The notes: generated by a model from the letters alone, not told the origin. A stretch of DNA of 64,000 nt from Dendrobium chrysotoxum (GCA_019925795.1 CM034314.1:77186780-77250779), one strand, 5' to 3'. Numbered from the stretch's first letter, positions 1-11,664 are shown. Numbers and translations: made by a program.

Positions 1-3000
1 ATCCGTGAAGAGAAATACGCTGACTGGATCGCCAATATTGTCCCTGTCAAGAAGAAGAATGGACAGATTCGTATCTGTATTGATTTCAGGGACCTCAACA
101 AGGCGTGCCCAAAAGATGACTTTCCACTTCCTGTATCCGAACTCCTAGTAGACAACACGTCAAATTATGACATGTTCTCGTTTATGGATGGATCGTCAGG
201 ATACAACCAGATCAAGATGGCTCCCGAGGATGAAAGGCATACGTCATTCAGAACGCCCATCGGTATTTTCTGCTACACGGTCATGCCCTTCGGCTTGAAG
301 AACGCTGGTGCCACCTACCAACGGGCGATGACCCATATTTTTGATGAATTAATACATCAGAAGGTCGAATGTTATGTAGATGACCTGGTCGTTAAGAGCA
401 TGGACCGAAAAGATCATTTAAACGACCTGAGGATCGTATTTGAAAGAATCAGAAAATTTGACTTGAAGATGAATCCTCTCAAATGCGCTTTCGGGGTCTC
501 CTCCGGTAAATTTCTTGGCTATGTCGTTCGTCATCGAGGCATAGAAGTTGACCCCAATAAAATAAAGGCGATTATAGAGATGCCACCGCCAAGAAGCCTC
601 CGTCAACTCCGTTCCTTGCAAGGGCAACTGGCTTTCATTCGACGATTCATATCGAATCTGTCGGGTAGGTGCCAGCCATTTTCGAAATTGATGAAGAAGG
701 ACGTTCGCTTCAAGTGGGATGAAGAATGTCAGGAAGCATTTGACAGTATCAAGAGATACTTGTTGAATCCACCCATTCTCGCAGCGCCAATTCCGGGGAA
801 GCCTCTTATACTGTATACGGCAGCACTAGAAGAGTCCCTCGGAGCATTATTGGCCCAACACAATGAGGAAGGAAAAGAAAATGCACTCTACTATATCAGT
901 CGGAGATTAATCGGAGCAGAAGTACGATATTCTCCAATTGAGAAACATTGTCTGGCGTTGATCTTCGCAGTCCAGAAGCTCCGCCACTATATGCTCTCCC
1001 ACAAAATCACCTTGATATCAAAGATCGATCCGCTGAAGTTCTTGATGACAAGACCAGCGTTGACAGGTCGTTTGGCAAGGTGGGCAGTGCTATTACTGCA
1101 ATTTGATATAGTGTACATGCCACAGAAAGCAGTAAAGGGACAAGCTTTGGCCGATTTTCTCGCCGCACATCCAATCCCAGCTGACTCTCCGCTCAATGAT
1201 GATTTGCCAGATGAGCAAATCATGCAAGTTGATGAAGAAGAAAAGGTACCGTTTTGGGAGATGTACTTTGATGGGGCATCGTCTATCAAGTCTCCCAAAC
1301 CTCCAAATCTTGCAAAGGCCCAAGCTGGCATCGGTCTAGTCTTTATAGAACCCGAGGGAGGCATAATGAGATTCTCGTTCAGTCTAACTGAACCTCGGAC
1401 CAATAATGAAGCCGAATACGAAGCTTTAATAGCAGGACTGGAGATTGCAATTGAGGTCCAAATCACAGATCTCCAAATTTTCGGTGATTCTCAACTTGTG
1501 ATAAATCAAGTTCTGGGCATTTACAAGATTTGCAAACTTGAATTGGCCCACTACCACCGACGAGCTCTCGAGCTTCTAAAACAAATACCGAATGTCAAGA
1601 TGACTCAAGTTCCTCGAGGACAGAATGCAAAAGCAGATTGTCTAGCTAAACTGGCCAAGGAGCTTGCAAATGAGGATAAGAGGCCACCTATATTCATTGC
1701 GGTTGAAAACCGCCGGGTCTTAGAGCCAGCAACCCTACAATTCCCGCAGGCAGAGGGAATACCAGGTTCAAGCCAGCAGGATGCAATCCCGGTCGATCCT
1801 CAACATCCATAACAAATCACTATTAAAAATCAACCAGGGGAACGTCCAGCAGTAAAAAGACGAAGAACTGGTAGATTCTCAGAGTCGTGGTTGGATTGCC
1901 TAGATGTTGAAGTCGAAGACGATTGGAGGCAACCATTCGTCGACTATTTCAAAGAAAGCAAACTTCCAACAAATAAATCTCTGGCTGCACAAATTAGAAA
2001 AAGAGCATTGCGATACGCGTTTGTCAATAATACGCTATATCGGCGAGCTTTTGATCAAATGTGGCTAAGGTGCCTAGGGACCAAAGAAGCTGATAAAGTA
2101 GTAACAGAAGTACATGAAGGACTCTGTGGAGCACACCAGTCAGGTCCCAAGATGGCTGCCAAAATTAAGAGAATGGGTTATTACTGGCCTACGATGGTGA
2201 GAGATTGTATCAACCACGCTAAGAGATGCCACGAGTGTCAGATTCATGGTGATGTTATACATCAACCGCCAAACCCTCTACACCCAACGATAGCGTCCTG
2301 GCCATTTGAATGTTGGGGCACAGATATAATTGGGCCAATAGATCCGCCTTCTTCAGCGGGACACCGCTTCATTCTGGCAGCAACAGACTATTTTTCAAAG
2401 TGGGCAGAAGCGGCACCGTTCAGGGAAGTTACGTCCGAGCACGTGATCAATTTCTTTACCCACAACGTCGTCTACAGATTCGGTGTACCACGCCGCGTGA
2501 TCTCAGACAATGGCACAGCATTCAAAAGCACGAAAATCTACAAGTTTGTAGATCGTCACAAGATTGACTGGCGGTACTCGTCTATATATAACCCAAGAGC
2601 CAATGGTCTGGCTGAGGCCTTCAACAAGACACTGGTGAAGTTGTTGAAGAAGATCCTCACCAAGAATAAAAGAGAATGGCATACAAAGATGGCAGAAGCA
2701 TTGTGGGCGTATCGTACGACCTACAAAACACCAACCAAAGCCACTCCCTACTCACTAGTGTTCGGAGCTGAAGCCGTTTTGCCACTAGAAGTTGAATTAC
2801 CGTCTCTTCGGGTCGCTATCCAGAATGAGCTTACTCAAGAGCAGAATGCTCGCCTAAGAATTGAGGAGCTCGATGCACTCGACGAAGTCAGGCTGCAAGC
2901 CCAACAAAACTTAGAAATCTACCGAGGAAGGATGGCAAAATCATTTGATCGGATGGTGCGCCCTCGATCCTTTCAAGAAGGAGAATTGGTCCTGGTGCTG

Positions 3001-3174
3001 AGAAGACCAATCATCCCACACCGAAGAATTGGTGGCAAGTTCGTATCTAACTGGGAAGGCCCATTCGCCATCGAGAAGGTGTACCAAGGAGGAGCCTACC
3101 AGCTTATCGATCTGCACGGTCAGAGGCCCATGCCGCCGATCAACGGTCGACACCTGAAAAAGTACCATGCGTAA
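1..3174 (+). pseudogene. pol: Tat-type pol polyprotein: RT, RNase H, archaeal-type RNase H, integrase
   Basis: One reading frame is open from base 1 to 3174 except for a TAA at 1810-1812. RT: the catalytic YVDD is encoded at 373-384, preceded by FGLKNAGATYQ. The gypsy RNase H (about 790-1110) starts LILYTAALEES and lacks the usual first Asp. A complete second RNase H follows (about 1250-1660) with acidic residues in YFDGA (Asp codon 1270-1272), NNEAEYEAL, FGDSQL and NAKADC. Integrase has an HHCC finger (VHEGLCGAH, then CHEC) and a D,D35E core with Asp codons at 2323 and 2506 and Glu at 2614, then a GGKFVSNWEGPF C-terminal segment without chromodomain. The stop lies in the linker between aRNase H and integrase, and no frameshift is seen. 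The single stop could be a decay mutation or, less likely, a programmed boundary. Calling it a pseudogene is inference. Confidence 0.9.
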
Positions 3175-3308
3175 AATTACTCAAGGAAATTTTATATTTA
3201 ATGTATTGTGTATTCCATGCATATCTATATACACTTTACATTTTATATTTTTGAAATTCTCTTGTGTTGCAAGAATGCATTTCAAAATCTCCCTATAGGA
3301 CAGGGGGC

Positions 3309-3374
3309 ATTTTAAATATTTATTTGGGTTGACATCATGCTCCGCGCTGAGATCCCCAAATAAATATTTAAAAT
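3309..3374. repeat. Foldback unit 1 in the Tat 3' untranslated region
   Basis: Perfect 20-bp inverted arms: 3309-3328 reads ATTTTAAATATTTATTTGGG and 3355-3374 is its reverse complement. The loop is about 26 bp. A PPT-like AGGGGGCATTTT lies at the left edge, preceded by a CCCT...AGGG mini-hairpin. Two further copies follow at 3427 and 4757. Confidence 0.9.
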
Positions 3375-3426
3375 ATCAAAATCTCAAAATTATTCTATTC
3401 TGAAATGTCCCTGCGAGACAGGGGGC

Positions 3427-3492
3427 ATTTTAAATATTTATTCGGGTCGACATCGCGCTGCATGTCGAGATTCCCGAATAAATATTTAAAAT
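3427..3492. repeat. Foldback unit 2 in the Tat 3' untranslated region
   Basis: Arms 3427-3446 and 3473-3492 form a 20-bp perfect stem. Relative to units 1 and 3 one base pair is switched on both sides (TTTGGG/CCCAAA becomes TTCGGG/CCCGAA). The loop contains an inner perfect stem, TCGACAT with ATGTCGA. It is preceded by CCCTGCGAGACAGGGGGCA. Confidence 0.9.
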
Positions 3493-3689
3493 CACCAACA
3501 CAAATATTCCTTTATACTGAAGAATACAACGAATTCTTTTCAAAGTGTATGCAGGTGAGCCTCAAAAGGTCGAGACGCCACCTTCTCCAACGTACCAAGA
3601 TTTCAAAGGTCAAAAAGAGACTTTTGCAACTACACACTAACAAATTGAGCCAGAACAACCTGAAGTCTTTCAGCAGCCTGAAGCTTAAG

Positions 3690-4170
3690 GTTCGGGTGGG
3701 TGTAAGAGGTCGGATCCAACACGCCCAAATATGGCCGGATCGCTGGCAGCTCCGTCTACTCAACACGCCACAAGAAAGGCCGTAGTAGCGGAACCCCCAC
3801 TTCGTCAACCCGTCAGTAGGGACTGTAGGAAGTACGAAAGCAAATCTGACTCGATAAGTTCAAGTGATCGTAGTCTACAAAATTCTCCTAATTGACCGGA
3901 GAATCAAGGTTCCAGTGGGAAGGAGAAATCTCGAGCAATTACCAAATTTGCGTAGGCTCTAAATCTTCAACCACAAAGGAAGACTCAAAATCTATCAACT
4001 TCAGCAAAATCAGCATTGGGAAGCACATTTCCCCTAGCTCAAGTCTGAAGCCTGAATGGGTATAAGAGGTCGGATCCAACAAGCCCAAATATGGCCGGAT
4101 CGCTGGCAGCTCCATCTACTCGACACGCCATAAGAAAGGCCGCAGTAGAGGAACCCCCATCTCAGCAACC
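3690..4170 (+). repeat. Direct repeat of about 115 bp in the Tat 3' untranslated region
   Basis: Copies at about 3692-3810 and 4050-4170 share GTAAGAGGTCGGATCCAAC / GTATAAGAGGTCGGATCC, CAAATATGGCCGGATCGC and a block ending GAACCCCCA. The rest of 3175-5642 is non-coding: looser repeats of the CAACAAGTCC...CAAAGC type at 4310-4460, and no ORF with a recognisable domain. Confidence 0.8.
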
Positions 4171-4756
4171 AGAGGACGAAGAGCTGTCAAATCCCAGCTC
4201 GCCCAATCTGATAAACTCAAGTGACTCAGATTAAAGTCTCCTCAAGTAGTTAAGGATCAAGATACTACCCCAGTTCGGTACTATCAACTGAATCCAAAAC
4301 CTGCAAATCCTTCAACAAATCCGCAAAGCACAAAGCTAGGATTGAAGGAATGTTTCTTCAACAAGTCCACCAAAGCACAAAGCAAAGGACCGAAGAAATT
4401 ATCCCAAAGTTTATGAAAAGCTTAAAGCTGAACTTTGAGGATTCCGTCATCAACAAGTCCGCTATGCACAAAGCTCTGGACCGATGACTTTTCGCCAACG
4501 ACCTAATACGATCCTAAAAGGGTTTAGGTCACCGGCATCTACTCCTTCATCAAGCCCGCCAGTGCTAGAAGCATAGGGCCGAAGGTACAAAAAAAAATCA
4601 CCTGACAAGTCAGTAAAGACGAATCAGATAATTCTCCATCAAATGTCCGCAGCACAAAGCACAGGGCAGGAGAAATCAAGATTTCATAGCTCAAGCCAAA
4701 GCTATAAAAAGAGGTATCCTGAATGACATCTACAAATGTCCCTAGAAACTGGGGGC

Positions 4757-4822
4757 ATTTTAAATATTTATTTGGGTCGACATCGCGCTGCGTGCCGAGA
4801 TCCCCAAATAAATATTTAAAAT
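4757..4822. repeat. Foldback unit 3 in the Tat 3' untranslated region
   Basis: Arms 4757-4776 and 4803-4822 form the same 20-bp stem as unit 1. The loop resembles that of unit 2. The unit lies 1.3 kb from the first two and is again preceded by a GGGGGCATTT block. Confidence 0.9.
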
Positions 4823-5642
4823 TATCTACAACATGGAGTACAATCACAGAAATCACAGGAGCAGTAAAAAGAGAGCTCGTCAACAGTAGAATTCAAAAAA
4901 AAAATGCTTCATTTTATTAATTCAGAATCCATGCACAAATTCTCAGTTCTCTTTTACAAGTTTACATCAACAAAAAAGGAGAAAAGTACAATGTCCTTCG
5001 CAGAGGACCACAAATTTGTCTCCTAAACTATGCCTGAAGAGGAAGTCAACAGCTCTGCTCGGCTCCTTCCAAAGACCAGGTACTCTGCACTTCTGGAACC
5101 TGCACAAGGCAACAAGGGTCAGTAAGCAGCTAGAGAAAGAAAAGAAACAGAACGGACAAACTAAAAAACGTACCAGAACCAAATCTCCAGTGGTAGCTGA
5201 CTGACTGGATCCTATCTCTGTAGTGACCTGCACAAGAAACAAAGAATTGTCAGTACAGTTATAAGATCAGAACTGAAAGCTAAGAAAGCAGTAGTGTCAA
5301 AAGAAGAACAGAGAGTGGCATTACTATATACTATCATCAACCTACAAAGTGCTACTTTAGGGAGTTGGGTATAAAGTGCTCTATGACTATCTTTTGGATC
5401 TCTACCTAACTAAAGTCAGCATGTCAATCCTCTTACTAATTACAAGTGCACCTAAAGATCTATGAAGATACCAAGACAGACTCTTGAAGATCTACAGAAT
5501 GACAATCTTAGTGTGACATCCAAACAAATTTTTGGAGATCCACTAAATGAAGACTTTTATGTGACATCTAGAGCAAATATCTGGAGATCCACAGGGTCAA
5601 TCAGCATACAACAAACGTGATTCGCTCTAGACGCGAACCACA

Positions 5643-5658
5643 TTTGTTGGGGGGCATT
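5643..5658 (+). promoter_or_regulatory. Polypurine tract and LTR junction
   Basis: TTGTTGGGGGGCATT lies directly before TGTTGACC, which is taken as the first bases of the 3' LTR. A G-rich tract followed by TG fits the plus-strand primer site of an LTR retrotransposon. TGTTGACC is also the start of the insertions at 38671 (plus) and 59158 (minus). Confidence 0.7.
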
Positions 5659-6419
5659 TGTTGACCTTTGGATTATACCCAAAAAAAAAAATCGACTCAA
5701 TCAACATACCTCGTTTCGTCGAAGTGCCGTCGAATCGCTGAAATCCCGCTAACATCGTTTCTGTCAAAGGACAACCGCAAATCCCGCAAGAAATCTCGCA
5801 CAATCGGCGCCGCTCCGATCCTTTTCCCGCAAATCCTGCGAGCTCGCCTCGGTCGAACGTCCACATATGCCGTTAAATACCGAGTGTGTGAGGCCTTCGA
5901 TTCCATTCGCGATTCCAACCCATACCCGAAGCTCCCGACCTCGGCAAACTCTTCCGATCTGCTCTCTCCACACGCGAACACTCCCTCAGCCCACGATCCT
6001 ATCCAGTTCGCTGAAGCCGTCGCCTCTCCTCCGATCTCCATCCCGAAGCCAACCTCAAGCCGACGTTGAAGCCTCCATCCCGACCGAACTCCTCCTCCGC
6101 TCTCTGTCACAAAATCCTTCTTCCCTACCCGAGCCTCGATCCGCCTCTGCTCAGCCCGACGCCCGTGCCCGATCAACTTCGCCCCACCAGCGACGTGCCT
6201 TCCTGTTGGGTCGGAACCCACGACATTTTGATCGGAAGCTGTGACTGGGAGCTCGCCGGTCGTGAAGGTAACTTCCTCCCCATTGCGCGCTTCTTCGGCC
6301 AAATCCCGTATAAATCATGTTGCCGAGCAAGCCCTTAGGGCAAGAAAATAGGGAAACAGAGGATTCATTCCGTCTTGAGATTTGTAGTGCGATCAAATCC
6401 CGTTTGGCAGAATTCAACA

Positions 6420-6860
6420 CTAATCCTATTCAAATTCTGTCTAAATCCTGTATCCAAATAAAAATTAATTGTTATTAATAACAATTAATTTCGGTTAATC
6501 AAATTAATTTTAGTTAATTATAATTAAGTTTATTAATTATAATTAGTAATTATTAATTATGATTAATTTAATTTACTTATAATTAATTTTAAATTAATTA
6601 TAAATTTAAGTTAATTATAATTAAATTTCCTAATTATGATTAATTTCGGTTAATTATAATTAGTCTTATTTAATTGTAATTAATTTAAGTAAATTATAAC
6701 TACTTTTTTAATTATGATTATTTTTTAAGTTAATTATAATTAATCTTTATTAATTATAATTAATTTGGTTAGTTATAATTAATTTTCATTAATTATAATT
6801 AATTTTTTTATTATTATTATAATTAAGTATTCTTAATTATAATTGGTTATTAATGTGCAA
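6420..6860. repeat. TTAATTATAATTAA-type AT-rich degenerate tandem tract
   Basis: About 430 bp made almost wholly of variants of AATTATAATTAA, which is self-complementary, so the tract can fold on itself. It lies between the GC-rich 5' part of the LTR and the hairpin array. Confidence 0.9.
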
Positions 6861-6978
6861 ATCATCTCTTGCCTCAATCCACGAGCCAACACCACTACCT
6901 CGCCGGTCGTCAGGTATAAATTTCTTAACTTAAAACTCCGAGAGCCTACTTCGTTGTTTGCAGCGGACCGGAAAACCG

Positions 6979-7488
6979 CCTATACACGCTTTTCTTAGCG
7001 TGGTGGGATGGGACCCCGGTGCGGTGCCTACAACGAACGGGTAATCACTTCAAGAGCTCATTCCGTCGTTCGCGACGCACCGGCAAACCGCCTATACACG
7101 CTTTTCGTAGCGTGGTGGGAAGGGAACCCGGTGCGGCGCCTACGACGAAGCGGGTAATCACCTCAAAATCCTATCCTCGGCGTTCGTGTCGGGCCGGCAA
7201 ACCGCCTATACACGCTTTTCTTAGCGTGGTGGGAAGGGAACCCGGTGCGACACCTACGGCGAGGCGGGTAAGCCCTATACACGCTTTTCTTAGCGTGGTG
7301 GGGATAATTTTAAGTACCCGTACGCGGCTTTGTACCTGCGGGGAAACAACTGCTCTTTTCTTGTAACAGGTACATGTAGAAGACCCATACACGCTTTTCT
7401 TAGCGTGGTGGGGATTGAAGACTTTACACGGCCGCGGTGTCCTCGAAAGAGGGCACCTACCATACACGCTTTTCTTAGCGTGGTGGGA
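6979..7488 (+). repeat. Six-copy array of a 26-29 bp hairpin unit
   Basis: Six near-identical copies of CCTATACACGCTTTTCTTAG plus CGTGGTGGG start near 6979, 7091, 7205, 7274, 7386 and 7461. Each contains the inverted pair CACGCT/AGCGTG around a 6-base loop. Starts are about 112, 114, 69, 112 and 75 bp apart. Flanks of the first three also repeat (GAAGGGAACCCGGTGCG, GGCAAACCG). The spacers are otherwise unlike. This is a repeat of hairpins, not a CRISPR array, and the context is a plant LTR. Confidence 0.9.
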
Positions 7489-7569
7489 AAGGCCCAGTTT
7501 TCCGTAATTTCCCCTAAACGGGGGAGATGCCGGAATGCTGCCGAAATTTCGGGTGAACAGAAGACCGCA

Positions 7570-8300
7570 TTTGGACATAATTTGGACTTAAAAGAATAAA
7601 AGGACTTGAACCTCATTTAGAACTTGAATTTAAACATGAAAGGGACTAAGCTCAAAGATGAATCAATTAACAAAAGTCTTAAATAAAAGAAAGGTTGAGC
7701 TTGATTGGTCACAAAGGCTTGAACCAATCTTAAGACTTCAAAAGACTTGAACAAAACTTTGGTTACAGAGAATTTGAGTGGGACCTCAGAAGACTCTAAA
7801 CTTTGACTTGAACTTGATTTGAGTTTGAACTCAGGAAGATCACATGAACTCAAACGGAACTTGAACTTGAACAAAGTGTGGACCACAAAGGACCATGTCT
7901 GAATTCAAAATTGGATTCAGGCTGAACATCGACTTCGTTTCAAGCTACAATGACTGAACTAGAGTTTGAATTTGAACCAAATGTTTGAACTAAATAGAAC
8001 GACAAGGAAACTTACAGAAGTCCTGAATTTAATCAAATGACGAGGATCTGGATTAGAACTTGAGTCAGACAAGGAACCTAAATCCATTACAGAAGACTTG
8101 AATTTCTATTCAGATTTCGACCAGATCTTGATCCCAAAATTGAATCTATTTTGAGCCTGAATCTGCATCGAACAACAGGGTACTCGACATCAAACAAACA
8201 AAATTTAGCATGGATTCAAAAAGAACTAAGAGCAAGGAGCTTCAACCGGATTTGAACAAACCAAACAAGAGGTTAAACCTTCGAGGGCTATAGAAGATTT
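7570..8300 (+). repeat. Degenerate GAACTTGAA-rich stretch
   Basis: Many irregular repeats of GAACTTGAATTTGAAC, GACTTGAAC and AGAAGACTTGAA. No ORF with a recognisable domain. It reads like an old decayed minisatellite inside the LTR. Confidence 0.6.
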
Positions 8301-10004
8301 GAATGAATATAGGAAACATACACCAGGTTTCAACTCAAGCATGAACTAGACTTGGGCTCAAATCTATATAAATGATGGAACTTGAATAACATGCAAGGGA
8401 ACTCAAATGACAAGAACAACGAATAGTTACGGAATGCACTCCTATATACATCATTGAAATCCATGATACAAGCAACAGTTCGCCTGTAGATTGAAGATGA
8501 TGTCATTGTCAGTTGATAGTAGAAGATTAGTCCCTTGCAAACAAGTCCAATCAATAACCACCAACGAATGATGAAGATGGATATGATGCCAGTGTGATGA
8601 CCCTTCTACAAGTACGTCCAGGAGATTATAGTGAACACGATCATCGCCTATGAGCAGGGACGGACGATATTACATGTTCGTAGATAATAACAACGGGTAT
8701 ATCGAATCCCCTGTGGATATGAATACGCACATCTATAAATATTCTGAAGAGATATGCCACATGCAACAATCCATCTACCGATGACAACGGATAACGTGCA
8801 ATAGATGTTAAAGCCTCTTTGCAGTTAACAATTATCCAAAGTTAGTACGCAGGACGAATATGCCTATAGCAGCGGTGATTGAGACGCTGCAAGTATGATA
8901 GGTATGAAGACAAATCAATACTGCGGTAAAGAGATGTTTGAGTAAATTCGAACTAAACTTCCTGGTGTTCCGAAATCTCTCCTTGATCTTATACTTGGGA
9001 AGGAAACAGTCCTGATATTGACGAACACTGGAAATAATAAGAGCATCCAAATACCTCAGTTTATCTTAAAGGATACCAGTCACTGATTTTGAAGTGCAAA
9101 ACATCAGTAGACATACAGTCATCTAAGATTCAAAAGATTGATCCTTTATTGAAGCCAACAGCAGCGGATAATAATGATAACATAATCAAGGAATTGTCCA
9201 CTAATTCCTATGCGATGATCAAGGAGTTGTCCCACTAATTTCTATACAAATTTCTGGAGAATAGAAAATCAGATCAGATCATTATGGAGTGAATGAATCT
9301 TAGCTCAACTGGGTCCTGGACATTAAGTTGGATAAGATCATTGAGATTTGCAAGTTTCTTGATGAAGCATTTAACATTCCTCCTACGAACAAATATTAAA
9401 ATGTTGCGACAAATACGAGCCCCTACGAGCTGCTGTAGGAGACCCTCTATAAATACAAATCATCGCCTCCAAATAAATGCAGAAAACCATCATCAAATAC
9501 GAACTCCCACAAGCTACTGCAGAAGACTTTTATACATCTAATATTACGCCACCGGATCCGCAACTTTCATGCAAGCGGACAGAAGGCGTGTACAAATATT
9601 CCAAGAATACCCCCACACATGTGCACTTTAATTTGTATACACATAGGTACACTAAAAGGGGAAAATATAATCATGAACCCGCATGGGCCCCGGCGAGCGT
9701 GTTATTGGTATACACGTGACGTCTAGGGATGCTGCGCGGGTCAATGAGTGAATTCAGGTTCGAACCCGATCCTTCTATAAAGATCAATAGGAGTCGATAG
9801 GGTTCGAATCATCAAACAAATATACAGTTGTGACAACCTATATATTTGTTTTCATACGTTCATATTAGGCCTTCAAGGCCTATAATCAATTGAATTCACT
9901 TATAAAGGGCACAAAGCCTACAAAACTCGATCCTCTATCGATCAGTAGATAGAGTCGACAGGGTCCAATCAATAAAACATAAATGACCCCGTACACCCCG
10001 ATGA

Positions 10005-10560
10005 TGGCCGCGTTGACAGAAGATCTCAACCGGAGGGGTTCGCAAACACTTCCAAAATGCCCCCAAACCTCAAATATTTTTAAGTGACTTCAAGGTCACC
10101 CCGATGATGGCCGTGTTGGATGTAGATCTCAACCGGAGGGGTTTCCGAACACTCAAAATATCTCCTACATTCTCAAACATTTTTTCAAACACCCACAAAA
10201 TCCGAAAATCATAAAATCATTCCAAAATCTCGATGTTTAAAATTGAATTCCAATCATCAAACACTTAAAGCAAAATTCATCCATCCTCCGCAACAGTTTG
10301 CCGAGGTGGACAAATCAAAATATACTTCAGCTCACATAGAGCTAGTGCCTAGTCGAAAATATCACTAGGATCCATTCTCAAACAATCTCCTGCCAGCAAG
10401 GACGTGGTACGAGTCCTCTAACCGGCAGTTTCGCCGCCAAATGGCACTGCAGGATAAACGGTTATGACTCGGGGCCCTCTGAACCAAGTGGTCGCCGCTA
10501 AATGGCACCATTATATTATGGTTATGGCCAGAGCCCGTATGCTCCCTAATGGCATCAAAT
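10005..10560 (+). repeat. Short direct duplications in the LTR
   Basis: ACCCCGATGATGGCCG...GATCTCAACCGGAGGGGTT occurs twice (about 10015-10060 and 10095-10145). A second pair around GCCGCYAAATGGCAC follows at about 10430-10450 and 10490-10510. Confidence 0.75.
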
Positions 10561-10970
10561 CCTTGAGATATGAATCAATAGGATATGATCAATAGGGCAC
10601 AAAGCCCTCTGTTAGCTAAGGTGAATTCAAATTTGTCCCCTTAGACAAATATTCACCCCAGGTCTACGAGGTACCCTTGGACGAAGCAACCCATGGCTGC
10701 CGATAAGGATCCTTCTGTCAGGTTGGGTCGACTACCTCCTCTGACTAAGTAGACCAGGGAACACGATGGCCCGGGATGACGGAACCATGGGATCTTGATC
10801 GGGTCTATCATCCATTCCCCCACCATCCGCTTTAAGTGCAAGATGGTGAAACTTTCTATTTTAAATATCAAATCCCTCAATTTTCCAATACCCTAAACCC
10901 ATGCTGCTACTATATGCCAGATATACGTATCTCTACGTATCTGATTGACGACTAGCCTTAATCGAAAGTT

Positions 10971-11020
10971 CTCTCTCGTTACCGGGAGGGGTAATTAACT
11001 ATAGGGGCTTGCGCCTATAG
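10971..11020 (+). other. Double-hairpin module, copy 1 (candidate structured RNA)
   Basis: H1: CTCTCTC (10971-10977), loop GTTACC, GGGAGGG (10984-10990), a stem with two G-T wobbles. The spacer is GTAATTAA. H2: CTATAGG (10999-11005), loop GGCTTGCG, CCTATAG (11014-11020), then GAAACC. Upstream is CCTTAATCGAAAGT. Homologous modules occur at 47653-47703 and, inverted, 51169-51225. It lies 180 bp before the inferred LTR end. Confidence 0.8.
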
Positions 11021-11364
11021 GAAACCAGAACTCAGATCATAAAGTTCTCACAAAAATGAGGGCGAAATCTCTGGGTAGTGTCTTATCTACAAACCCATCT
11101 GCCTTCCAAAATTTACCCCGGAACTTTAATTCGTTAAAACTCCCCCCTCGAAGAAACAAAAAGTCGGGCGGAGGCCGGGGCCGAATTTTCGGAGCCCACA
11201 ATGTCCTCTTTAATTCAGAGAATTTGCAGTTTTAAATTTGACAAGTTCCTGGAGACATGTAGATTAAACTTGTGATTGACTGTAGCACTGACTTGGATCA
11301 CAATTTCAAAAATTCCTATTCATTTTTAACTCTTTGATAATACTCCTGTATTTATCTTGGTCAA

Positions 11365-11540
11365 GGCTTCGTTTGGAACAGCTTTTTTATTGCTTCTTAA
11401 AACGGAGTTTTAGTAAAAAAAATTTAATTTTTGTACTAAAACTCCGTTTTAAGAAGCAATAAAAAAGTCATCTCAATCGAAAATTTTTGTACTAAAATTC
11501 CATTTTAAGAAGCAATAAAAAAGCCGTCCCAAACGAAGCC
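11365..11540. mobile_element. Tourist-like MITE, copy A
   Basis: Termini GGCTTCGTTTGG and CCAAACGAAGCC are inverted repeats. The body carries the family sequence TTGCTTCTTAAAACGGAGTTTT and its complement. This copy has its right arm duplicated (a second ATTTTTGTACTAAAATTCC block), making it longer than its relatives of about 120 bp. It sits in the CBL intron upstream of the first visible exon. Confidence 0.85.
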
Positions 11541-11664
11541 TAAGTCTACTTTGATCCAATTCTTTCTTTTGCTTGTTACTGTTTATCACAAGCAACCCGT
11601 CAATCTTTGCTGGTTTTTTGGTCATTCAATTAGAATAATCTTCTGTATTTTACTGCTTCGACAG

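Larger units (their letters stand above)
1..11200 (+). mobile_element. Tat-lineage Ty3/gypsy LTR retrotransposon, 3' portion
   Basis: The element enters the window inside its reverse transcriptase and runs through RT, RNase H, a second RNase H, integrase, a long non-coding stretch (3175-5642), a polypurine tract and a long LTR. The extra RNase H between the gypsy RNase H and the integrase, and the lack of a chromodomain after the integrase, are family marks of the Tat/Ogre group. Gag, protease, primer binding site and 5' LTR lie outside the window, so the target duplication cannot be checked. The right end is placed at 11200, where the sequence reads GAGCCCACA, because a module shared with two other insertions lies about 180 bp upstream. 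The right end is therefore less certain than the coding part. Confidence 0.8.
5659..11200 (+). repeat. 3' LTR (about 5.5 kb) of the Tat element
   Basis: Starts TGTTGACCTTTGG and is taken to end at ...GAGCCCACA. Regions in order: GC-rich promoter-like block (5690-6300), AT-rich TTAATTATAATTAA tract (6420-6850), hairpin array (6979-7488), degenerate GAACTTGAA-rich stretch (7570-8300), unremarkable sequence to about 9.6 kb, short direct repeats near 10.0-10.5 kb, and a double-hairpin module at 10971-11020. A 5-6 kb LTR is in the range known for Ogre-type Tat elements. The 5' LTR needed to confirm both ends is outside the window, so the end coordinate is inferred. No protein-coding gene is supported inside; the ORFs of the GC-rich block overlap on both strands and look like composition effects. 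Confidence 0.6.

Noticed and set aside
5668..6420. Overlapping ORFs of up to 201 aa on both strands in the GC-rich LTR block
   Set aside because: Open frames overlap on both strands and encode Arg/Ser/Pro-rich sequence without domains, as expected from GC-rich composition.
6979..7488. CRISPR-like array
   Set aside because: Repeats with short spacers, but spacer lengths vary widely, the repeats are hairpins inside a plant LTR, and no cas genes are present.
7019..7616. ORFs with repeated PIHAFLSVVG / TTLRKACIG peptides
   Set aside because: Translations of the hairpin array on both strands, not a repeat protein.
9755..9815. tRNA-like B-box sequences GGTTCGAACCC and GGTTCGAATC
   Set aside because: No cloverleaf or A-box could be fitted around them; likely chance within the LTR.
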